Shown piece after piece: positions 57,100-64,000 of a stretch of 64,000 bases of DNA. Where the stretch lies: NCBI GenBank assembly GCA_963978895.1, contig OZ022238.1:21454732-21518731 (forward strand), written 5' to 3'. The notes beneath the pieces are model-generated. The model saw only the letters and a program-made list of their open reading frames with translations. It was not told where the DNA came from and did not search any database. This DNA is from Erpobdella octoculata (lineage: Eukaryota; Annelida; Clitellata; Hirudinida; Erpobdellidae). How positions within the stretch are numbered: the stretch's first letter is position 1; each line of letters opens with the position of its first letter. The translations under genes and the position numbers were made by a program.

Positions 57100-57290
57100 T
57101 AGCAGCTTGTTTGTGCATCTGTAGTTCCCAGTTGATCTCGCAGTCGTTCATTCAAAGTGGCTCCAAATTCACAATCTTCAGACAGACGCTTCAGCTCGGT
57201 TAGGTAGGTCGTCACTGACTCGTCTTTTTGTTGAACACGGCGCTGGAACAAGTGTCTTTTAAATATGACTGACGTCTGTGGAACGACTCG
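57100..57290 (-). pseudogene. Retrotransposon gag fragment
   Basis: The minus strand encodes KRHLFQRRVQQKDESVTTYL and ELKRLSEDCEFGATLNERLR, the conserved C-terminal part of Ty3/gypsy gag (F-x2-R-x-Q-x3-ESV-x2-Y ... C-x-FG ... LRD-x-L). Neighbouring sequence on either side is unrelated, so it is an isolated fragment. Confidence 0.8.
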
Positions 57291-57480
57291 GCATTTGGAG
57301 GGTGTCTGTAAAACGCGAATTGCGAACAAATAAAACGCGAACACTTCGCGCACTCGCTCGGTGACTTGTTAATAAAAAATACAGTGACCAACGGAGTTCG
57401 CGTTTTACAATGCAAAATGGATCGTAGTGGGTGTCCGTAAAAAGCGAACAGCGATCCTGCTATCTGCAAACAAATAAAAC

Positions 57481-57637
<157 letters not shown>

Positions 57638-57639
<2 letters not shown>

Positions 57640-57752
57640 CTCGCATTTGCTCCTGACCAATCAGAGACGACCTCATTACAATATTAAGAAATATATCTTT
57701 TGTTATTGTTTTGATTTTGATTCTCTGGAGCAAATGCGCACTCGTTGTGTTA
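57638..57752. repeat. Small inverted-repeat element with GACCAATCAGAGACGACCT
   Basis: GCATTTGCTCC near 57642 and GGAGCAAATGCGC near 57727 are inverse. A related inverted copy of GACCAATCAGA occurs at 60788-60815 (GTTTCTGATTGGTCAGGA). This suggests a dispersed MITE-like family. Confidence 0.5.
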
Positions 57753-57759
57753 ATATTTG

Positions 57760-57980
57760 ATCGCTGCTATTGCCCCGGCGGTTTGCCGTGGAAATAATCG
57801 GTAAAATTGCTACTGCGCCGGCAGTCCCGTATTAAAATTAAACCCTAAACCTAACCTTAACCCTATCCCTACCCCTAACCCTTTAGAAAATATGTACATC
57901 TTTATTAATTGATCGAAAAATCAATTGTTTTGGCAAAACCGCCGGCTCAGTAGCAATTTTACCGCTTATTGCCCCGGCTA
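57760..57980. repeat. Fold-back repeat enclosing degenerate telomere-like sequence
   Basis: The left arm CGGTAAAATTGCTACTGCGC (57799-57822 in full) and right arm (57941-57964) are inverted with one mismatch in 24. Between them, 57837-57884 is a degenerate CCCTAA array. A second partial copy of the left side lies at 63720-63775. Confidence 0.75.
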
Positions 57981-58344
57981 CCGGCACCTACTGCCTTGGT
58001 AATAGTTATAACGTAATATTTGAAATAAACCTACTTTTAAATAGTTTATCTAAAAAACATTTATGACTAAAATTTAGGTTGATAAAATGATTGATTATTT
58101 TTTAATTATATTTATCAAAATATATATAGACTTCATTACAATAAACTTCTTCAAGTATTATCTATGTATAGACCTGTGACTTGGTTAATTAATTAACTAA
58201 TTAATTAATTAATACTAAGATTGGAGTAAAAATTAAGATATCATCACAATAAAAAAAATTTAATACTATAGTGGTGGAAACTTGAAAGTTTGAACATGTT
58301 TGGCTGACCAAAAAAGCAATAGAATCAATAATTAATGTATAATT
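57981..58344. other. Unannotated AT-rich sequence
   Basis: It includes a short (TTAA)n near 58185-58213. No ORF or element end is clear. Confidence 0.4.
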
Positions 58345-59575
58345 ACATCAAACACCGACTTAGAAAAAGCTTTTGACAGAATTCCACACAAGAGACTCTT
58401 GTTTAAAATGAAAGAGTATGGAGTTCATCCAATATTGATAGAATGGATCAGAAGTTACTTGACGGAGAGATCATTCAGAGTTCAGTTGAGGGGAGGACTC
58501 TCTGATTCCTTTCCCGTGTTGAGTGGTGTTCCTCAGGGAAGCGTGTTAGGTCCATTGTTATTTGTGATCTATATCAATGATATTTGTGGTGTTAGCGAAA
58601 ACATCTACCTTTTCGCGGACGACGCCAAGTTGTTTAGACCGATCGCGGACTTCAAAGAAACTCGGGAACTGCAGTCCGACATTTATAAATTGCAGCAGTG
58701 GTTCACAAGATGGCAAATGACAGTGAATCCATTTAAATGTTGTGTTTTAAAGGTTGGAGGTAATCGTTTTGCAGCGGATTACTATATGCAAGATACATCA
58801 GGTTTGTCTGTTGTGGTTCCTGAAGTTAGCTCGGTTACTGATCTAGGAATCATACTGGATTCAAAATTGAAATTCAGAGACCATGTGTTCTCTAGAATTA
58901 AAAAGGCCAATTCCTTGTTGGGTATAGTTGGAAGAACTTTAAAATATCTGCCTGATGATGCTTTTGTAACATTGTACAAATCTCTGATTAGATCTCAATT
59001 GGAGTACGGAGTTCAGATTTGGAGTCCTCACGATCGTGGTCTGATTGAAGAACTCGAAAGGGTTCAGCGAAGGTTTACCAGAATGGTCAGGTCATGCAAA
59101 GGTCTCATTTATACGGAGAGGTTGAAGAAACTCAGATTGCCTTCCCTGACATATAGAAGAAAGCGAGCAGACCTAATTCTTCTGTATACAATGAAGTCTG
59201 GTCAGTTAATGGATTGCCACTGTCCGGGGTTGACCCTTTGCCCTGACGAAAGAACTAGGGGACATGAGTTCAAGTTGGCTACTAGGTTGGCTCATAAAGA
59301 TTGCAGGAAGTATTACTTCATTAACAGAGTGGTGGACGACTGGAATCGGCTCCCTGGGCCGGTGGTGTCTGCTGAATCGTTGTCTTTGTTCAAATCACTT
59401 TTGGATGATTTTTTTGGTGATATGCAATTTGATTTTGCTTAGGATTTTTATTTTGCTCTGTTTATTTTTCGATATTTTTTGTTGTATTTGTTTGCGCGTT
59501 CAGTTTGTGTTTATATTGTTCGGCGAGGGGCTTGCCCGTGCCTGGTTTATAATAATAAAAAAAAAACTGTGAAAC
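58345..59575 (+). mobile_element. LINE c, 5'-truncated
   Basis: It starts within RT and ends in a 3' UTR with GGGGCTTGCCCG (possible short hairpin, about 59526-59537), a (TAA)n and an A9 tail. It belongs to the same CR1/Jockey group as LINE a. Confidence 0.88.
58351..59442 (+). pseudogene. LINE c ORF2, C-terminal half of RT
   Basis: Open from DLEKAFDRIPHKRL (first catalytic Asp just inside) through SGVPQGSVLGPLLFVIYIND, LFADDAKLF (FADD), QWFTRWQMTVNPFKC, VTDLGIILDSKL, RVQRRFTRMVRSCKG and the end VVDDWNRLPGPVVSAESLSL. The first in-frame ATG is 58399. There is no internal stop over 347 codons, so the insertion is young although truncated. It resembles the second half of LINE a ORF2 throughout. 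Confidence 0.92.
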
Positions 59576-60115
59576 ATCATCAAAAATTAAAAAATGAAGA
59601 GTTAATACTTTTATAAACATGAGTTCTGAGCAAAAATTAAGTAATTCCAACATGAATAAATGCTTGAGTAAAAATGAAAACATAGAAAGATAACGACTTG
59701 TTTGGAAAAATAATAATTTACATATACTTGCATTCAAACATCATTAACCCTCAAAATGAAAAACACTATCAATCAACTAATAACAATCAATGTATCTAAA
59801 AATGGTGAGTTGATACTTTTAGAAACACAAGTTCAAAGCAAAAATTAAGTAATTGAAACATACAAAAATAGTGAGTTAATACATTTATAAACACATGGTC
59901 AAAGCAAAAATTAAGTAATTGAAACATACAAAAATGTTTTAGTTTAAATGAGAACATTCATACCTAATAGATCTAAAAATGGTGAGTTAATACTTTTATA
60001 AACACAAGTTCAAAGCACAAATTAAGTAATTGAAACATAAAAAAATGTTTGAGTTTAAATGAAAACATTCATACACTAACAACTAGTGTGGAAAAATTAT
60101 CACACTCTCAATAGC
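59576..60115. repeat. Irregular tandem repeats (GAGTTAATACTTTTATAAACA type)
   Basis: The units GTGAGTTAATACTTTTATAA and CAAAGCAAAAATTAAGTAAT recur at roughly 59600, 59803, 59870 and 59980. Spacing varies from about 70 to 190 bp. No coding sequence. Confidence 0.7.
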
Positions 60116-60135
60116 TGAGTTCAAAAGTTATCAAG

Positions 60136-60507
60136 TCACTGGGAGGACTGATCTGTACCTTTTGTTAACTGTAGAAGATACAATATCAACGTATCGACCG
60201 ATTGTTTCGAAAATAATTGTATTTTCTTGGTCATCAGGCTTACAAATTCTTTCCACCAGTTTTCTTTTTTGTGGCTTTCTTTGTTGAGACAAAGTAACGC
60301 TTCTGAGGTGTAATTTTTTTTATTAACTGGCTGACATGGCTCCTTTTGCTGACATAACTGATTTTTACTTTCGACCGCCTTAATTGAGGATTGAAGGCTA
60401 GTCAGTTGTTCAAACACAAGAGCAGAAATCTCAAAACATCCATCCATTTTTTCACAATTTTTGACCAACATTCTTTTGGACATCGCACCATAATTCTGCC
60501 CCGACAA
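60136..60507 (-). CDS. Unrecognised ORF of about 123 codons
   Basis: ATG at 60507; the product is MSGQNYGAMSKRMLVKNCEK..., hydrophilic, with two Cys-rich spots (LCQQKEPC) and Lys-rich helices. It lies just outside the P element. I recognise no domain. It may be a fragment of another transposon or not a gene. Confidence 0.3.
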   Translation of the reverse strand: MSGQNYGAMSKRMLVKNCEKMDGCFEISALVFEQLTSLQSSIKAVESKNQLCQQKEPCQPVNKKNYTSEALLCLNKESHKKENWWKEFVSLMTKKIQLFSKQSVDTLILYLLQLTKGTDQSSQ

Positions 60508-60559
60508 TTAAACGTGGCTTTACAAACATTACAGATTATGTTTAATTTGGCAGAAGGAG

Positions 60560-60635
60560 GAGTAGAAGGTATAATAGTAGTAAGTAGTTACTACTTTAAC
60601 TTACTACTTAGTAGTAAGTAGTAGTCAGTAGTCGT
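60560..60635. repeat. Palindromic AGTAGTAAGTAGTTACTACT region
   Basis: Repeated AGTAGT and its inverse TTACTACTT form a fold-back of a few dozen bases. No flanking element was recognised. Confidence 0.6.
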
Positions 60636-60971
60636 ATGAGCATCAGAATCAGAGGGTCCTGGCTTTACAATCGGCAAAGCAGTAATATTTTTAATATTTT
60701 TTAAATGTCACTTTAAATTAAATTTTTTAGTAAATATCTGCAAGCAGTGATCAAAACAATAACAAATGATTTTTCTTAATATTATAATTAGGTCGTTTCT
60801 GATTGGTCAGGAACAAATGGGTACTCGTTGTGTGGAGTTGCTTGTACCTGTTGTTACCGTGACACTTTTATAATTACATCCTGCAACGCATGTGTCATTC
60901 CATGGACTTCTTAATATAAACCTTGACAGCCAACTAATTTTAATATTTTGCAGCAAAGAACATCCGAAAGC

Positions 60972-62639
60972 CATGGAATTCTAGATATAGCATCTGGAAG
61001 CACAACCAGATATAGCGCTTATACGTTACCAGGCGGCTGCAGTAACACGCTGGCTTTAGAATATACTCACGCAATTGAATTAATTTAAAACAACTCACAA
61101 ATTCTTATAATCTTATTTAAAACAATTTCCTAAGAAAATTATTTAAAGCATTATCTCATACGATATTTTGTTCATATAATAAAATAAATTTAATATAATA
61201 TAATTATTTAGCCTTATTACATAATTTATCTAATTTACGTTTTTAGTTATATTAACGGTTAAATTTTCATTCAAAGATTTTACAAAATTTTTAGACATGC
61301 AATTAAAAAATCTTTGAGCTATAAGTTCTTTCAAATTATGTCCAGCATTACAATAATTATCTTCAATTAACAACGATTCATCAACAATATAATTGTCTAA
61401 ACTTAGAAGAAACACTTTTCTTTGATTGGAAGCCTTTAAAAATATATTCATTGCTATCATACATGCTACTTCTCCTTTTGCTGTTAAACCCTGCATGTGA
61501 CCCCCAAAATACTCAATTCTTTTTGCAATATAAATTTCGTCGATTATTAGTAAACATTTCCTTTCCAGCTGATTAAGCGAATTCAAACGAAGGGTCAAAT
61601 ATCCAAGATTATTCAGTCCAGTATTTTCTCTCACTCTTCACGTCAACTTCTGAAGAGTATTAATTGATGGTAAGCACAAAACATTATCTTGCAAAAGCTT
61701 ACTGTATGCTGCCCGACTGGTAGCAAATATGATGTAGCACCAAATGATTGTTTGAGGGGAATAATTTTTTCCATGCTTACTTACTCCAATTAGTTTAAAC
61801 TGATCAATTAGCTGATTATGTTCAGTAGCATTCTCTTCAAAAAAATCCAAACATGATTTTAAATTAAACTTTGTGAGTTGTTTGTGCTCTCCAAAGGTGG
61901 TGGGAAACAACTGTTCATCACTATATGCTTTTAGTCGTGCCATCAAATTTAACAGCTGGTTCATGGTTGACAATTTTTCAATTAGGTCTTTCTGAAAAGA
62001 TTTCGGCAGCTGCTTTCCTTTATGATGAACCACAACCTTTTTATCATCTTCAATTGTTATAGAATATAACACACGGGGAATGTTCTGCAAAATATCAATT
62101 TATTTGAATCTGTAAACTGATCAACAAAATCTGATGACAAGAAATGTAAAGAGCATATTGTTGAATGTTTGGTAGGTTGGAAATCTCTCCTTGGATTCGC
62201 TTTAATCTATTTGTTACAAATATCCGGATTGTTAATTGGAAATGTATGAAAAGAGATATCCGTATGACTACTTTCATAACCACTTTTGCAGCCGAAAGCT
62301 GAACTTTTGTTAACCATTTTAAAACTTCGAAACTAGCAATTTCTTAACTAATCTGAAATAATTTAAACCCGATTAAGTTATTAAAACAAAATAAACGGCT
62401 TAGAAGACAAGATAGAAACGCACAACGATGATAACGAACAGAAACAATGGAAACTGACCACACGCATTGTTTAAGAGTTCATAAAACAAAGCCGCATGCA
62501 TGCACGGTCACTGCACACTAGTCACACTAGTGTACACTGCATGCAGGCCAGCCTGTAGAAGTGCTCGCCTGGTAAAGTATACGTTAAATTCGTACTTAGG
62601 TGAGGTTGTGCATCCAGATGTTATATCTAGATATCCATG
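60972..62639 (-). mobile_element. P element, complete ends, internally deleted
   Basis: The left terminus CATGGAATTCTAGATATAGC and the inverse of the right terminus CATGGATATCTAGATATAAC form inverted repeats of more than 35 bp. The flanks are perfect 8-bp duplications CCGAAAGC (60964-60971, 62640-62647). The transposase is on the minus strand with a THAP domain. At 1.67 kb it is shorter than full-length animal P elements, which are usually around 3 kb or more, and its transposase C-terminus is missing. Confidence 0.93.
61230..62317 (-). pseudogene. P-element (THAP9-like) transposase, truncated
   Basis: ATG 62317 opens a THAP zinc-binding domain: CKSGY, SFHTFP, a TAG at 62207-62209 where the invariant Trp is expected, RRDFQPTKHS and ICSLHF with the final Cys/His pair. 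After a frameshift near 62095 come NIPRVLYS, a linker and YSPQTIIWCYIIFATSRAAY. A further stop near 61636 is followed by GLNNLGYLTLRL and LLIIDEIYIAKRIEY, whose Asp-Glu is the RNase H-like catalytic block, with GLTAKGEVA. It stops at KNVN near 61230; GTP-binding and the last acidic region are deleted. Inactive. Confidence 0.88.
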
Positions 62640-63147
62640 CCGAAAGCCATGCATTTTATGATAGCTGGGATGTCAACTCTGAGCTCATAGCTAGTTATGC
62701 ATATAAAGACCATTAAGTTTGGTCAGTTGTGTTTGTTTGTGTTGGGTGAAAAGTTGCGTAGTTTGCTTGTGCGTAACGTATTATATAAATTATCAAAATC
62801 GGATGTGTTGTTTAAGTTAATTTTTTAAGGACACAAAACTCTAAACTCTATAGCTGTTGTGTGGTTTAAACAAAACACTAGATTAATTATTAAAACAGAT
62901 TGAAAATAGATGGTTATTTAAAATTCATTGTACATTCCAACACTAGAATTACTACAACTGAACAGATTGGAAACTACATGATAAATAAAGTTTACTGCAG
63001 TTGATTCTTATAAAATACAAAAAACACTGTCATCAATATTCTCCAAAATTAATGGGATGAGCATTTTATTGCATTAAATTAGTCCTTCTGCTTATGCATT
63101 TTTAAACGAAGAGAATGTTATGATTCTGCCATCAGTGTCAACTCTAA
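62640..63147. other. Unannotated sequence between P and Harbinger elements
   Basis: AT-rich with no supported ORF. It includes only the duplicated 8-mer at its left border. Confidence 0.4.
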
Positions 63148-63712
63148 AGCACGCTCCACATCGACAAACTAGATACGACCCGACAACATAACACAGGAAA
63201 ATCAGATCAAATCGGTCGATGTGAACTAGTCACGCACACACCCGACACGACTGGCACGTTGTAATCGCGTGTATTTTACATTTTGACCCAGTTTTTTCCC
63301 CAACCAATCACGAGAAAGTATATCAGGTGAAAGGTTGAAAATGGCAGCTTCATATGCTTCATCCATAGACATATCTATGTCCACATCTATATTATCCATA
63401 GTGTTTGTATATCAAAATAATAAATTATTAATTTAATTTAAATTATTTTTTCAATTTTTATTTTTATTATTTAACAGTTTTTTTAAAGACAAGTACTTTT
63501 CTTCAAGAAAGTTCTTAACGCTGATTCGTTCGCACTCGGCAAGCTTGATAAAACTCAGTCTCATGTATTAAACGGTGAAATACATGCGACTGGGTCAAAA
63601 TCCAGGCGTGCGGAGTCGCAAGGCTATGTCACATCTACAAACTCCGATCGCACTGGACATGTCAGATTTTAACGGGTCGCGTCAACTCAAGTTTTTCGAT
63701 GTGTAGCGTGCT
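63148..63712 (-). mobile_element. PIF/Harbinger-type element, non-autonomous
   Basis: The termini AGCACGCTCCACATCGACAA and AGCACGCTACACATCGAAAA (inverse of the right end) are followed on both sides by a matching ACGACCCG/GCGACCCG block. TAA at 63145-63147 and 63713-63715 is the 3-bp duplication typical of PIF/Harbinger. Length 565 bp. Confidence 0.82.
63226..63399 (-). pseudogene. Small ORF in the Harbinger element
   Basis: 58 codons from ATG 63399, starting MDNIDVDIDMSMDEAYEAA, then SPDILSRDWLGKKLGQ. It is probably the first coding part of one of the two Harbinger proteins, but no catalytic or Myb-like motif is present. Confidence 0.45.
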
Positions 63713-63719
63713 TAAAACG

Positions 63720-63880
63720 GTCGCTGCTATTGCCCCGGCATTTCGACGTGATTGCAATCGGTAAAATTGCTACTAACCCCAGTGGCTTCTATCCCCCCCA
63801 AGTGGCCGGGCTCAATTCCCCCCCTAAGTAGCTAAGCTTTCCCCCCTCCTCCAAGCTGCGACCGCCATTATTTTTAGTAT
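63720..63880. repeat. Partial copy of the 57760 fold-back repeat and C-rich sequence
   Basis: CGCTGCTATTGCCCCGGC and ATCGGTAAAATTGCTACT match 57760-57815. A C-rich pyrimidine segment follows with three CCCCCC-type runs (63793-63852), not found in the other copy. Confidence 0.65.
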
Positions 63881-63883
63881 TTC

Positions 63884-64000
<117 letters not shown>

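Noticed and set aside
57290..57450. DNA transposon with GGGTGTC termini
   Set aside because: GGGTGTCTGTAAAACGCGAA and GGGTGTCCGTAAAAAGCGAA occur close together but in the same orientation, so they are direct repeats and not terminal inverted repeats.

Overview
This window is AT-rich, repeat-dominated nuclear DNA of an invertebrate animal. No bacterial operons, rRNA or CRISPR arrays are present. The evidence for an animal is spliced exons with GT..AG borders and consistent phases, CR1/Jockey-type LINEs, Penelope-like elements with hammerhead ribozymes, Mag-like Ty3/gypsy elements, Helitrons, and hAT, P and PIF/Harbinger transposons. The mixture would suit a cnidarian, mollusc or tunicate; I cannot name the species from this sequence.

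Layout. 1-895: no recognisable feature. 896-6183: a long (ACAT)n tract carrying two Helitrons joined head to tail, a short Helitron of a second family, and a hAT transposase fragment. 6184-10127: a decayed gypsy element. 10487-14100: a nearly intact two-ORF LINE. 14220-15057: a hAT-like end and a fold-back element whose arms are minisatellites. 15140-16410: LTR fragments. 18119-32673: a minus-strand gypsy element. Its 5' LTR seems to have swollen to about 7.9 kb, because its internal microsatellite became kilobases of (TATACA)n/(CACATA)n and then received a Helitron 3' end (itself split by a hAT), a Penelope-like element and a second hAT.

A host gene starts to appear at 32792. Six plus-strand exons (32792-33066, 33299-33414, 53052-53203, 53332-53379, 53449-53586, 53851-53900) join in one phase-consistent frame. 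They encode an acidic, low-complexity region, one transmembrane helix, a tail of about 27 residues and a stop. The intron between the second and third exons is 19.6 kb and is almost wholly transposons: Helitron helicase and Rep fragments, hexanucleotide arrays, two more ribozyme-bearing Penelope-like 3' ends, an unclassified DNA transposon with a LINE in it, a gag fragment, hAT elements, and a LINE split by a hAT whose 8-bp duplication restores the LINE frame.

Downstream, 53901-64000 holds a 14-bp minisatellite, tRNA-like (SINE) modules, short tandem duplications, a long (TTTG)n tract, a fold-back repeat with degenerate telomere-like sequence, a 5'-truncated LINE, a complete but internally deleted P element with a THAP domain and perfect 8-bp target duplication, and a small PIF/Harbinger element.

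The order of events can be read from nested insertions and target-site duplications. Microsatellites acted both as landing sites for transposons and as expanding parts of transposons.
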